Positions 18,278 through 27,246 of a DNA stretch of 64,000 nucleotides are shown in pieces. The DNA is from Pseudomonas rustica (GTDB taxonomy: Bacteria > Pseudomonadota > Gammaproteobacteria > Pseudomonadales > Pseudomonadaceae), in assembly GCF_018336155.1 (NCBI RefSeq), contig NZ_JAGYHF010000002.1, forward strand, positions 1 through 64,000, in the 5' to 3' direction. The notes beneath the pieces are model-generated. The model searched no databases. It was not told the DNA's origin and saw nothing but the letters and a program-made list of their open reading frames with translations. A program made the position numbers and the translations under genes. Position 1 is the stretch's first letter. Each line of letters begins with the position of its first letter.

Positions 18278-18676
18278 ATGAAAAAACTCACCCTTCTCGC
18301 CGCCGCCACGCTGTTGAGCGCCTGCCAATCGACCACCCCCGCCGGCAAGGCCAGCCTTGATGGCGAAGTGTTCTACCTGCAACGCATCGCCCTGCCACCG
18401 AGCGCGACCCTGAGCGTGAGCCTGCAAGACGTTTCCCTCGCCGACGCCCCAGCGGTCGTGCTCGACGAGCAGAAAGGCCCGATCAAAGGCCAGGTGCCGC
18501 TGCCGTTCCACTTGAGCTACGATCCGGCGCAGGTCAAACCCGGCCACCGTTATTCGGTCAGCGCGCGTATCGAAGTCAACGGCGAGCTGATGTTCATCAC
18601 CACCGAAAACCACGCCGTGCAACTCGACGGCAACGACCCGCAGCCGCTGAAAATCCGCGTCGACGCGATTCGTTAA
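18278..18676 (+). CDS. YbaY-family outer-membrane lipoprotein, 132 aa
   Basis: The N-terminus has a signal peptide ending in the lipobox LLSAC, with lipidated Cys at residue 16. The mature part is a single YbaY/YscW domain (SVSLQD, HLSYDPAQVKPGHRY). YbaY proteins are glycine-zipper-free small lipoproteins of unclear role; YscW relatives pilot secretins. No secretin gene lies nearby. The gene is followed 40 bases later by the DUF4197 gene and may share its message. Confidence 0.8.
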   Translation: MKKLTLLAAATLLSACQSTTPAGKASLDGEVFYLQRIALPPSATLSVSLQDVSLADAPAVVLDEQKGPIKGQVPLPFHLSYDPAQVKPGHRYSVSARIEVNGELMFITTENHAVQLDGNDPQPLKIRVDAIR

Positions 18677-18716
18677 TTCATTCTCCGCCACTCATTTCCA
18701 CAACAAGGAAGCCGCC

Positions 18717-19406
18717 ATGCTCCGCCCTACCCTTCGCTTCGCCGGCCTGTGCGCCGGCCTGATGATCAGCGCCAACGCTCTGGCCCTGTCACTCAGCGAC
18801 CTGTCGCAACAAGACGCCACCGGCGGCCTCAAGGATGCCCTGACCCAAGGCGCGCAAATCGCCGTCAAACAACTGGGCACCCCGGGCGGCTTCAGCAACA
18901 ACCCCGAGGTGAAAATCGAACTTCCGGGCAAACTCGGCAAAGCCGCGAGCAAAATGAAAGCCTTCGGCATGGGCGCCCAGGTTGAAGAACTCGAAACCGC
19001 GATGAACAAAGCGGCGGAAAGTGCCGTGACCCAGGCCCAGCCAATCCTCGTCGACGCCGTGAAAAAAATGAGCGTCGCCGACGCCAAAGGCATCCTCAGC
19101 GGCGGCCAGGATTCAGCCACGCAATACCTCGACAAATCCAGCCGCGAACAAATCCGCGCCAAGTTCCTGCCGATCGTCAAACAGGCGACCGACAAAGTCG
19201 GCGTGGCGCAGAAGTACAACTCGTTCGCCGGCCAGGCTGCGGCGTTCGGTGTGGTCGATGCGAAAAGCGCGAATGTCGAAAACTACGTCACCGAACAAGC
19301 GCTGAATGGCTTGTTCGAAATGATCGGCAAACAAGAAGAAACCATCCGCCAGAACCCGGCCGCTGCGGCGACGAGTCTGGCGAAAAAAGTCTTCGGCACG
19401 CTGTAA
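18717..19406 (+). CDS. Exported DUF4197 protein, 229 aa
   Basis: A signal peptide (MLRPTLRFAGLCAGLMISANALA) is followed by a helical domain with SLSDLSQQDATGGLKDAL and the KFLPIVKQATDKVG segment typical of DUF4197. The family is periplasmic or surface located and of unknown function. The length is normal and the frame is intact. A REP pair follows. Confidence 0.85.
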   Translation: MLRPTLRFAGLCAGLMISANALALSLSDLSQQDATGGLKDALTQGAQIAVKQLGTPGGFSNNPEVKIELPGKLGKAASKMKAFGMGAQVEELETAMNKAAESAVTQAQPILVDAVKKMSVADAKGILSGGQDSATQYLDKSSREQIRAKFLPIVKQATDKVGVAQKYNSFAGQAAAFGVVDAKSANVENYVTEQALNGLFEMIGKQEETIRQNPAAAATSLAKKVFGTL

Positions 19407-19413
19407 CGTCACG

Positions 19414-19505
19414 TGTAGGAGCTGCCGCAGGCTGCGATCTTTTGATCTGGTCTTTGCTGTCGAACATTGAAGATCAAAAGATCGCAGCCTTCGGCAGCTC
19501 CTACA
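19414..19505. repeat. Inverted REP pair after the DUF4197 gene
   Basis: TGTAGGAGCTGCCGCAGGCT and its reverse complement flank a spacer. It lies between the convergent DUF4197 and Fic genes. Confidence 0.93.
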
Positions 19506-19515
19506 GGGTTTTCTG

Positions 19516-20625
19516 TCAGGCTGCATGGGTCGTGTGAACCACGCTCTTGCGGTACACGTCGGTGAACCGGCTTACCGCTCGCTGAATCACCGAACACTGA
19601 AACTCGATGAAGTACGTCAGATCCAGCTCATCCGCTTCGCTATGCAAATAAGAGCGCCCATACTTCACCGGCGCATTGCGCAACAGCAAACTGATCGCAA
19701 TGTAACGAAACGCCGCAAACTCATTCTTGAACATGAACCAGTAAAACAACGCCCTCGCAACCCGCCCGTTACCGTCGCGAAAGGGATGCTCGTAACCCAA
19801 GGCAAAATGCAGCGTGATCGCCTTGATCAGCGGATGCACATGACCCTTCTCTTGAGGTGATCCCTCAGGCAAATTGATCCAGTCCGACAACCTCCCCAGC
19901 CGCGAAATCAATCCGGCAGCAGGCGGAGGACGATGCACCGTATTGCCCGCGCCGTCCTGAACAACCACCTCATCATTCGCCCGGAAAACGCCCGGAGAAT
20001 AATCTTCGTCAGCAATCCCCTCCACCCCCACCCGATGCATCGCTGCGATCAAATCCACACTCATGGGCTCATCGCGTTTTTCCCACGCGAAATTCATCAT
20101 CCGGTAGTTGCCCATCACCATCCGCTCATCCGGCGTACGCGGCTGACGCCGATGCCTGAGCATGTCCTTGGCCACACGCGTAGTCGTCGCCGCGCCCTCT
20201 AACTGACTACTGGCGATGGCCTCATCCTCGATCAAATCATTCAGCAAATAACTGCAATGCGCCTGCTCTCCAATTTGCCGAGTCATGTAATCCAGAGCGG
20301 CAAAAGTCGTCTGCCGATCCACCAACGACAACGTGATCTGAGCCAACGGCGTCAGCACATATTTGCCCCACTGCACCGGCTCGCCCAACGGCAACAGATT
20401 GACGTACTGCGCCACCCGCGCCTTCTTGACCAACGCCCAGCACACCTTCACATCCAACCCGGACGCCCAGCGATAGCGCAACGCCTCGAAAGGCAGATAA
20501 CGGCCCTGATCATCCAGCGGCTTGAGCAACGCCAGATGATCCTCCAGACGCTGCTTGTGCGGCGAGCGCAGCAGAAGATTGAACACGGGATCGGATCGGC
20601 CTTTGAAGACGGGTGGGTTTTTCAT
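19516..20625 (-). CDS. Fic-domain protein (probable AMPylase) with N-terminal inhibitory motif
   Basis: Fic proteins transfer AMP, or other phosphate-containing groups, to target hydroxyls. The catalytic loop is HPFRDGNGR (H280-R288) and the intact signature predicts an active enzyme. The sequence SSQLEG (S139-G144) fits the (S/T)xxxE(G/N) inhibitory helix that blocks ATP in class II Fic proteins, so it should be self-inhibited. The start at MKNPPVF (20625) gives 369 aa; the longer frame runs through REP DNA and is rejected. It stands alone with REP clusters on both sides and has no adjacent antitoxin. Target unknown. Confidence 0.9.
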   Translation of the reverse strand: MKNPPVFKGRSDPVFNLLLRSPHKQRLEDHLALLKPLDDQGRYLPFEALRYRWASGLDVKVCWALVKKARVAQYVNLLPLGEPVQWGKYVLTPLAQITLSLVDRQTTFAALDYMTRQIGEQAHCSYLLNDLIEDEAIASSQLEGAATTTRVAKDMLRHRRQPRTPDERMVMGNYRMMNFAWEKRDEPMSVDLIAAMHRVGVEGIADEDYSPGVFRANDEVVVQDGAGNTVHRPPPAAGLISRLGRLSDWINLPEGSPQEKGHVHPLIKAITLHFALGYEHPFRDGNGRVARALFYWFMFKNEFAAFRYIAISLLLRNAPVKYGRSYLHSEADELDLTYFIEFQCSVIQRAVSRFTDVYRKSVVHTTHAA

Positions 20626-20770
20626 GAAAGGGTGAACTCGAGGCGGTTGAAAACAGACGCTGGAGTACAACACCCGAGGGGGGAAAGGCTCAATATCGGA
20701 GGTTTCTGAAAAAGATGTAGGAAGGAAATAGAGGCAACTCAGGCAGAGATTGGTCGGCTGGCAGGCCGCC

Positions 20771-20980
20771 TTCGCGAGCAAGCCCGCTCCCACAGTTGGA
20801 TCGTGTTGAATCAGACAGAGCATGGTTGGATGGCAGGCCGTTATCGCGAGCAGGCTCACTCCTACAATTGGATGGTGTACATCCGGGCAGAAACAGGTCG
20901 GCTGTCAGGCCGCCTTCGCGAGCAAGCTCTGCTCCTACAAAAGCAGGATCAAAAGATCGCAGCCTTCGGCAGCTCCTACA
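20771..20980. repeat. Cluster of four REP units of different subfamilies
   Basis: Single REP units in the same orientation appear at 20772-20794, 20844-20866, 20915-20939 and 20948-20980. The first three share TCGCGAGCA and end in CTCCCACA or CTCCTACA; the fourth is of the GATCGCAGCCTTCGGCAGC family. Unlike the other REPs in the window they are not paired as inverted doublets. Confidence 0.85.
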
Positions 20981-21039
20981 AGGAATCGTGGCGCACCCAC
21001 GCCAACCACTAGGCCGAGTGTCAGCTCGCCTGCTTTTGA

Positions 21040-21345
21040 TTTTGATCTTAGAGCCCGTCGGGAGGCTGAGTGGAGGGATTCATACGGGGAAAGCATCGAG
21101 AGGAGGTGCAGCGAAGCAAACCGTAGGCGATGCCCCCGGATGAACCCGGAACGAAGGAACCCGAGCCTTAGCGAGGGCCGGACGTCAGGGCACAGACCTT
21201 TGGTTCCTTTGGGCTGGGCCGGCACTCCGGCGTTTGCCAAAGGGACTCGCCGTAAGGGCGAAACCACAGTCAGCAACCCCCGCAGAAACGGATATTCACC
21301 CAAAACCCCAAGAACATGGTCGGCCCAAAGGCCGCCAAGTAACCG
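21040..21345. repeat. Structured dispersed intergenic repeat of Pseudomonas
   Basis: No convincing gene is present in this gap between the fic and mexK regions. The sequence, running from GAGCCCGTCGGGAGGCTGAG to about GGCCCAAAGGCCGCCAAG, resembles a roughly 300-base element I recall from many intergenic regions of Pseudomonas. It contains local hairpins such as CGCC-GTAAG-GGCG at about 21249 and a longer pairing of CCTTTGG near 21198 with CCAAAGG near 21237. Short open frames inside it are sometimes annotated as small proteins, but codon use looks poor. Role unknown. Confidence 0.55.
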
Positions 21346-21350
21346 AAAGA

Positions 21351-24300
21351 TCAAGCCTCCCGCCGAACCCTGAACCAAGCCGCATACAACGCCGGCAAAA
21401 ACAACAGCGTCAAAGCCGTAGCCACAATCAACCCGCCCATAATCGCCACCGCCATCGGCCCAAAAAACACACTGCGCGACAACGGAATCATCGCCAACAC
21501 CGCCGCCAGCGCCGTCAACACAATCGGCCGAAACCGCCGCACCGTCGCCTCAATAATCGCCTGCCAAGGCCCAAGCCCCGACTTGATATCCTGCTCAATC
21601 TGATCCACCAGAATCACCGAATTGCGCATGATCATCCCCGACAACGCAATCGTCCCCAACATCGCCACAAACCCGAACGGCTGACGGAACACCATCAAAA
21701 ACAGCACCACCCCGATCAACCCCAGCGGCGCCGTCAAAAACACCATCGCCGTGCGCGAAAAACTGCGCAACTGCACCATCAACAGCGTCAGCACCACCAC
21801 GATAAACATCGGCACCCCGGCATTCACCGACTTCTGCCCACGCTCGGAATCCTCCACCGTGCCGCCGACATCCAGCAAATACCCATCCGGCAACTCCGCC
21901 CGAATCGGATCGAGCGTCGGCATGATCTGCTTGATCAACGTCGCCGGCTGCTCCTTGCCATAAATGTCCGCGCGCACCGTTACCGTCGGCAACCGATTGC
22001 GGTGCCAGATAATCCCTTCCTCAAAACCATATTCCAGCGTCGCGACCTGCGACAACGCGACACTGCGGCCGTTGTCCGTCGGCACCGCCAGACTCGGCAG
22101 CAACGACAACTCGGTGCGCTCATGCACCGTGCCGCGCAGCAGAATCTCGATCAACTCGTTGTCTTCGCGGTACTGGCTGACACTCGCGCCGGTCAGCGAA
22201 CTCTGCAGAAACTTCGCCAGATTGGCCGTGCTCACACCGAGCGCCCGGGCACGATCCTGATCGATGTTCAGGTACACGACTTTGCTCGGTTCCTCCCAAT
22301 CCAGATGCACGTTGACCACATACGGATTCTCGCGAACCTTGGTCGCCACTTTGCGCGCCAGCGCACGGACTTCTTCGATGTGTTCGCCGGTGACGCGGAA
22401 CTGCACCGGGTAACCTACCGGCGGGCCATTCTCCAGACGCGTGACCCGCGAACGCATCGCCGGGAATTGCTCGTTCAATGTGCTGATCAACCAGCTGCGC
22501 AGCGCCTCACGTTCCTCGATGGTTTTCGCCAACACCACAAACTGCGCGAAGCTCGCCGCGGGCAACTGCTGATCCAGCGGCAGATAGAAACGCGGCGAAC
22601 CGGTGCCGATATACGCCACGTAATTATCGATGCCGGCGTGATCCTTGAGCATCGCCTCCAGGCGTTTGACCTCACCGGTGGTATTGGCCAGCGATGCGCC
22701 TTCGGCCAGTTTCAGATCGACCATCAATTCCAGTCGATTGGAGGCCGGGAAGAACTGCTGTGGAACGTAACGGAACAACATCACCGAGGCGATAAACAGC
22801 CCTACCGTCAGCACGATCACGGTTTTGCGGTGCACCACACACCACTCGACCAGCCGCCGAACACGCTGATAAAACGGCGTGCCATACGGATCCGGCTGAC
22901 CATCGCCCGTGCCGTGTTTGGCGGCGTGAATTTTCGCCAGATCCGGCAGGAGTTTTTCCCCCAGATACGGCACGAACATCACCGCCGCCACCCACGAAGC
23001 GAGCAGCGCGATGGTCACCACCTGAAAGATTGATCGGGTGTATTCGCCGGTGCCCGACTGCGCAGTGGCAATCGGCAGGAACCCGGCAGCGGTGATCAAC
23101 GTACCGGTGAGCATCGGAAACGCGGTGCTGGTCCAGGCATAACTCGCCGCGCGGATGCGATCGAAACCCTGCTCCATTTTGATCGCCATCATTTCCACGG
23201 CGATGATCGCGTCGTCCACCAGCAGGCCCAGCGCCAATACCAACGCGCCGAGGGAAATCTTGTGCAGACCGATGTTCAGGTAATACATGCAGGCGAAGGT
23301 CATCGCCAACACCAGCGGAATGGTCAGCGCCACGACCATGCCGGTGCGCACGCCGAGGGAGAAGAAGCTCACCAGCAAGACAATCGCCAGCGCTTCGACC
23401 AACACCTGGACGAACTCGCCGACCCCGGTTTTCACTGCCGCTGGCTGATCGGAAACCTTGCGCAATTGCATGCCGGCCGGAAGGTTTTTCTGGATCCGCG
23501 AGAACTCCACTTCCAGCGCTTTACCGAGCACCAGAATATCGCCGCCGTCCTTCATCGCCACGGCCAGACCGATCGCGTCCTCGCCCATAAAACGCATGCG
23601 CGGCGCCGGTGGATCGTTGAAACCACGGCGCACATCGGCGACATCGGAGATGCGGAACGTGCGATCACCGACACGGATCGGGAAGTTTCTTATCTCATCG
23701 ACTGTCTGAAAATTCCCTGACACCCGTAGCTGCAATCGCTCGCTGCCGGTTTCGAAGAACCCGGCGGTCGATACGGCGTTCTGCTCTTGCAGCGCCTGTT
23801 GCACCGCCGCCAACGGCAAACCGAGGGTCGCCAGCTTGACGTTGGATAACTCGACCCAGATTTTTTCGTCCTGCAAACCGAGTAAGTCGACCTTGCCGAC
23901 ATCCTTGACCCGTTGCAGCTGGATCTGGATGCGGTCGGCGTAATCCTTGAGCACCGCGTAGTCGAAACCGTCGCCGGTCAGCGCATAGATATTGCCGAAC
24001 GTGGTGCCGAATTCATCGTTGAAAAACGGCCCCTGAATATCCGGCGGCAACGTGTGGCGGATGTCGGCGACCTTCTTGCGCACCTGGTACCAGAGATCGG
24101 GGATTTCCTTGGAATGCATCGAGTCGCGGGCGATAAACGTGACCTGCGATTCACCGGGACGCGAGAACGAGACGATGCGTTCGTACTCACCGGTTTCCAT
24201 CAGTTTCTTTTCAATGCGTTCGGTGACTTGGCGCGAGACCTCCTGCGCGGTCGCACCCGGCCAGCGGGTCTGAATGACCATGGCTTTGAAGGTGAACGGC

Positions 24301-24419
24301 GGATCTTCACTCTGGCCGAGTTTGGTGTAGGACAACGCCCCGACGATGGCCAGCAAAAGCATCAGGAACAGTACGATCTGGCGATTACGCAGCGCCCATT
24401 CGGAAAGGTTGAAGCGCAT
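21351..24419 (-). CDS. mexK: RND multidrug efflux transporter (MexK-like)
   Basis: A 1022 aa inner-membrane proton/drug antiporter of the HAE1-RND family. It has the first membrane helix at residues about 15-33, two large periplasmic loops with the porter motifs (VQTRWPGATAQEV), and the proton-relay helix LALGLLVDDAIIAVEM. Six bases separate it from the upstream adaptor gene. The gene order adaptor-pump with a divergent TetR gene and rsmJ nearby matches mexJK-mexL of P. aeruginosa. MexJK uses OprM or OpmH as outer channel and exports triclosan and erythromycin; no outer-membrane channel gene is present here either. The symbol rests on synteny. Confidence 0.8.
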   Translation of the reverse strand: MRFNLSEWALRNRQIVLFLMLLLAIVGALSYTKLGQSEDPPFTFKAMVIQTRWPGATAQEVSRQVTERIEKKLMETGEYERIVSFSRPGESQVTFIARDSMHSKEIPDLWYQVRKKVADIRHTLPPDIQGPFFNDEFGTTFGNIYALTGDGFDYAVLKDYADRIQIQLQRVKDVGKVDLLGLQDEKIWVELSNVKLATLGLPLAAVQQALQEQNAVSTAGFFETGSERLQLRVSGNFQTVDEIRNFPIRVGDRTFRISDVADVRRGFNDPPAPRMRFMGEDAIGLAVAMKDGGDILVLGKALEVEFSRIQKNLPAGMQLRKVSDQPAAVKTGVGEFVQVLVEALAIVLLVSFFSLGVRTGMVVALTIPLVLAMTFACMYYLNIGLHKISLGALVLALGLLVDDAIIAVEMMAIKMEQGFDRIRAASYAWTSTAFPMLTGTLITAAGFLPIATAQSGTGEYTRSIFQVVTIALLASWVAAVMFVPYLGEKLLPDLAKIHAAKHGTGDGQPDPYGTPFYQRVRRLVEWCVVHRKTVIVLTVGLFIASVMLFRYVPQQFFPASNRLELMVDLKLAEGASLANTTGEVKRLEAMLKDHAGIDNYVAYIGTGSPRFYLPLDQQLPAASFAQFVVLAKTIEEREALRSWLISTLNEQFPAMRSRVTRLENGPPVGYPVQFRVTGEHIEEVRALARKVATKVRENPYVVNVHLDWEEPSKVVYLNIDQDRARALGVSTANLAKFLQSSLTGASVSQYREDNELIEILLRGTVHERTELSLLPSLAVPTDNGRSVALSQVATLEYGFEEGIIWHRNRLPTVTVRADIYGKEQPATLIKQIMPTLDPIRAELPDGYLLDVGGTVEDSERGQKSVNAGVPMFIVVVLTLLMVQLRSFSRTAMVFLTAPLGLIGVVLFLMVFRQPFGFVAMLGTIALSGMIMRNSVILVDQIEQDIKSGLGPWQAIIEATVRRFRPIVLTALAAVLAMIPLSRSVFFGPMAVAIMGGLIVATALTLLFLPALYAAWFRVRREA

Positions 24420-24425
24420 CGGGAC

Positions 24426-25526
24426 TTACTCCTTGTCCGCCAGATTGACCACACGGTTGGAGCGATCCACCGGACGCACCTGCTGACCTTCCAAAAGCAC
24501 ATGCACGCCGGCCGCCACCACCCAGTCGCTGGCGTTCAAGCCTTCAAGCACCGGCACGGTTTTTTCGCCGAACGGGCCAACGCGCACCGGGGTTTTCTTC
24601 AACGTGTTGTTGCCGTTGACCACCCAGACGTAGGTCGCACCGTTTTCAGCGGTGAGTGCCGAGAGCGGCACCGCCAGCGACACGGCATCGGCCGATTGCA
24701 CAAACACACGAGCGCTCTGGCCCAGTTCGGCCGGGACTTTGCCGGCGGTGAACGAAATGCGCGCGGCAAAGGTGCGCGAGCGTGGATCGGCGGCGGGCGA
24801 CAGTTCGCGAATTTGTCCGGAGAAGCGCTGGTTCTGCTGCGTCCACAATTCGACGGACACTGGCTGACCGACCTTGAAGCGGCCGAAGCTTTGCTCGGGC
24901 AGGCTGATCAACACCTCACGCTCGCCATCGGTGGCGAGGGTGTACACGGTCTGTCCGGCGGCAACCACTTGCCCGACTTCCACCGAACGCTTGGCCACCA
25001 CGCCGTCCTGCGGCGCACGCAGCACCGCGTAACTGGCCTGATTGGTCGAGACGTTGAATTCAGCTTTAATTTGTTTGAGGCGGGCTTCACCTGAGCGGTA
25101 AAGGTTTTCGGCATTGTCGTAAGCCGAGCGGCTGACCATCTGCCGATCCATAAGGGTCTTGTAGCGATCGCGCTCGGCGCGCACCAGATTGAGATTGGCT
25201 TCGGCGGCAGCGACTTGCGCACGGGTGGCTTCCAGTTGCAGGCGCACGTCTTGCGGATCGAGCTCGGCGAGCGGTTGATCGGCCTTCACGCGCTGACCTT
25301 CATCGACCAGTCGTCGGCTGACTTTGCCACCAATGCGGAATGCCAGATCAGGTTCGTAGCGGGCGCGCACCTCGCCCGGATAACTTTCCATCGCCTGCGC
25401 CGAAGGCTCTGGCTGCACCACCATGGCCGGTCGCACGGTGACTTGCGTCACTTCTTCCTGACCGCACGCTGACAAAAGGAACGCCAGACTCGCTGGCAAC
25501 GCACAGGACAACGCATGGCGGAACAT
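24426..25526 (-). CDS. mexJ: RND periplasmic adaptor lipoprotein (MexJ-like)
   Basis: A 366 aa HlyD/AcrA-type membrane fusion protein. The start at MFRHALS is followed by a signal sequence with lipobox LLSACG, so it is anchored to the inner membrane. The barrel-sandwich (RVKADQPLAELDPQDV), the alpha-hairpin (residues about 100-160) and the second lipoyl half (APQDGVVAKRSVEVGQVV) are all visible. It precedes mexK in one operon and should link the pump to an outer channel. The longer reading frame crosses into the mexL leader and is rejected. Confidence 0.82.
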   Translation of the reverse strand: MFRHALSCALPASLAFLLSACGQEEVTQVTVRPAMVVQPEPSAQAMESYPGEVRARYEPDLAFRIGGKVSRRLVDEGQRVKADQPLAELDPQDVRLQLEATRAQVAAAEANLNLVRAERDRYKTLMDRQMVSRSAYDNAENLYRSGEARLKQIKAEFNVSTNQASYAVLRAPQDGVVAKRSVEVGQVVAAGQTVYTLATDGEREVLISLPEQSFGRFKVGQPVSVELWTQQNQRFSGQIRELSPAADPRSRTFAARISFTAGKVPAELGQSARVFVQSADAVSLAVPLSALTAENGATYVWVVNGNNTLKKTPVRVGPFGEKTVPVLEGLNASDWVVAAGVHVLLEGQQVRPVDRSNRVVNLADKE

Positions 25527-25565
25527 GGTGACGGACCTTTCGCTAATGGTGCTTGGAATAATTAT

Positions 25566-25601
25566 ACTGGCGGGTATGTTATTAATAGCAAACTCACCAG
25601 T
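25566..25601. promoter_or_regulatory. Candidate operator for the divergent TetR regulator
   Basis: In the 94 bases between mexJ and mexL, ACTGGCGGGT (25566-25575) and ACTCACCAGT (25592-25601) form an imperfect inverted repeat, eight of ten positions matching as reverse complements. The position between divergent starts is where MexL represses mexJK and itself in P. aeruginosa. The AT-rich centre (TATGTTATTAATAG) may hold promoter elements. Confidence 0.5.
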
Positions 25602-25620
25602 CCAGTAATAAAAGCGAAGA

Positions 25621-26256
25621 ATGTCGAACAATCTTTCAGCTCCAAACGGCCCGGGCCGCCCCAAGGATCTGGCCAAACGCCAGGCGATCCTCGACGCGGC
25701 GAAAATTCTGTTTCTGAGTCATGGCTACGCCAACACCAGCATGGACGCGGTCGCCAGCGAGGCTGGCGTGTCGAAGCTGACGGTCTACAGCCATTTCAAC
25801 GACAAGGAGACGCTGTTCTCCGCCGCCGTGATGGCCAAATGCGAGGAGCAATTACCCACACTGATCTTCGAATTGCCGGAAGGCATCGCCGTGGAAAATG
25901 TGTTGCTGAACATTGCCCGAGGCTTTCATCACCTGATCAACAGCGATGAATCGGTGAATTTGCACCGTTTAATCATGGCGCTGGGGGTGCAGGATCCGAA
26001 GCTTTCACTGATCTTCTTCGAAGCCGGCCCACAGCGCATGGTGCAAGGGATGGAGCGCTTGCTGACGCGCATCCATGAGAGCGGCGCGCTGAACATTGAT
26101 CTGCCGCGCAATGCGGCCGAGCATTTCTTTTGCCTGATCAAAGGTGCGGGGAATTTCCGGCTGATGTTTGGTTGCGGGGAGCCGTTGAGCGAAGAGGCTG
26201 CGGAAAGCCATATTGAGGAAGTGGTGGGGTTGTTTATGCGGGCTTACAAACCTTAG
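25621..26256 (+). CDS. mexL: TetR-family repressor of the adjacent pump (MexL-like)
   Basis: A 211 aa TetR regulator. The helix-turn-helix covers residues about 35-58 (TSMDAVASEAGVSKLTVYSHF), followed by the usual FNDKETLF. The C-terminal ligand-binding part resembles AefR-type regulators. It is transcribed away from mexJ, with the candidate operator between them, so it probably represses both. The N-terminus carries a basic GPGRPKD segment of the kind often seen in these proteins. Confidence 0.8.
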   Translation: MSNNLSAPNGPGRPKDLAKRQAILDAAKILFLSHGYANTSMDAVASEAGVSKLTVYSHFNDKETLFSAAVMAKCEEQLPTLIFELPEGIAVENVLLNIARGFHHLINSDESVNLHRLIMALGVQDPKLSLIFFEAGPQRMVQGMERLLTRIHESGALNIDLPRNAAEHFFCLIKGAGNFRLMFGCGEPLSEEAAESHIEEVVGLFMRAYKP

Positions 26257-26280
26257 CTTTTGCGCTGTTTGGGCTGGCCC

Positions 26281-26357
26281 TATCGCGAGCAGGCTCACTC
26301 CTACAGTGGATTTGTGTGCACCACAGATCAATTGTAGGAGTGAGCCTGCTCGCGATA
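26281..26357. repeat. Inverted REP pair (CTCACTCCTACA subtype)
   Basis: TATCGCGAGCAGGCTCACTC and its exact reverse complement face each other between the convergent mexL and rsmJ genes. The core differs from the CCCGCTCCCACA subtype common elsewhere in the window. Confidence 0.92.
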
Positions 26358-26371
26358 AGGGCGACGCGGTT

Positions 26372-27154
26372 TTAAGGCTTGAGCGCTTTCTTCGGGTAGA
26401 TGTCGTATCGGCTCGATTTGCCATCCAGCGCATGGCTCGGTTTCGGCCCTTCAATGCACGGCGCCTTGCGCGGTCGTTTGACCACCACCCGGTGCGTCGC
26501 CAGTGCCAGCGCAGCCTGCAACAGCGCCGGTGCATCCGGATCATCGCCGACCAACGGCCGAAACAGGCGCATCTCTTTTTTCACCAGCGCAGTCTTCTCG
26601 CGGTGCGGAAACATCGGGTCGAGATAAATCACCTGCGGCGCCTCACCTTCCCAGTTCTGCATGACCTCGATGGAATTGCCCTTGAGCAACTTCATCCGCG
26701 CCACGATTGGCGCTACTTCGAAATCTTCCGCACCACGCGCCAGCCCATCCTCCAACAGCGCGCCGATCAGCGGCTGGCGCTCGATCAGGCTCATCTCGCA
26801 ACCCAGACTGGCCAGCACAAACGCATCCTTGCCCAGCCCCGCCGTCGCATCCAGCACGCGCGGGCGCACGCCTTGAGCGACGCCGACAGCCTTGGCGATC
26901 ATCTGCCCGCTGCCGCCACCGTATAAACGCCGATGCGCCGCGCCGCCCTCAACGAAGTCGACCCGCACCGGCCCCGGTGCGTCCGGGCCGAGCTGTTGCA
27001 GCTGCAACCCCTGCTCGCCGACCTGCAAGGCGAATTCGCCGTCAGCCACCTCGCGCGGCAGACCGAGACGCTCGGCCCACTGCGCAGCTTGCGCTTCAAA
27101 CGTCGCGCCGAGGGCTTCGACATGGATGCGGCAGGCCGCGGGTTGCTCAATCAT
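26372..27154 (-). CDS. rsmJ: 16S rRNA (guanine1516-N2)-methyltransferase
   Basis: RsmJ methylates G1516 of 16S rRNA. The SAM motif [19 protein letters not shown], the [15 protein letters not shown] helix and the catalytic-type loop [11 protein letters not shown] are all present. Starting at MIEQPAA (27154) gives 260 aa, close to the family length; the longer frame adds a hydrophobic tail with no ribosome site. Convergent with mexL and divergent from the next gene. Confidence 0.92.
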   Translation of the reverse strand: MIEQPAACRIHVEALGATFEAQAAQWAERLGLPREVADGEFALQVGEQGLQLQQLGPDAPGPVRVDFVEGGAAHRRLYGGGSGQMIAKAVGVAQGVRPRVLDATAGLGKDAFVLASLGCEMSLIERQPLIGALLEDGLARGAEDFEVAPIVARMKLLKGNSIEVMQNWEGEAPQVIYLDPMFPHREKTALVKKEMRLFRPLVGDDPDAPALLQAALALATHRVVVKRPRKAPCIEGPKPSHALDGKSSRYDIYPKKALKP

Positions 27155-27246
27155 GGAAAACACGCTCAAAAATTCAAGGAGCGGCAAAAACCGCCGATAA
27201 CTCATTCAACGCACATTTTGCCAGAGCTGAGCGTCAACCGAAAAAA

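Noticed and set aside
20626..20859. N-terminal extension of the Fic protein
   Set aside because: The extension translates REP DNA (VGAGLLAK) and lacks a ribosome site.
21234..23033. 599-codon frame on the plus strand
   Set aside because: Opposite mexK; low complexity of Arg, Gln, His and Pro, and no ribosome site.
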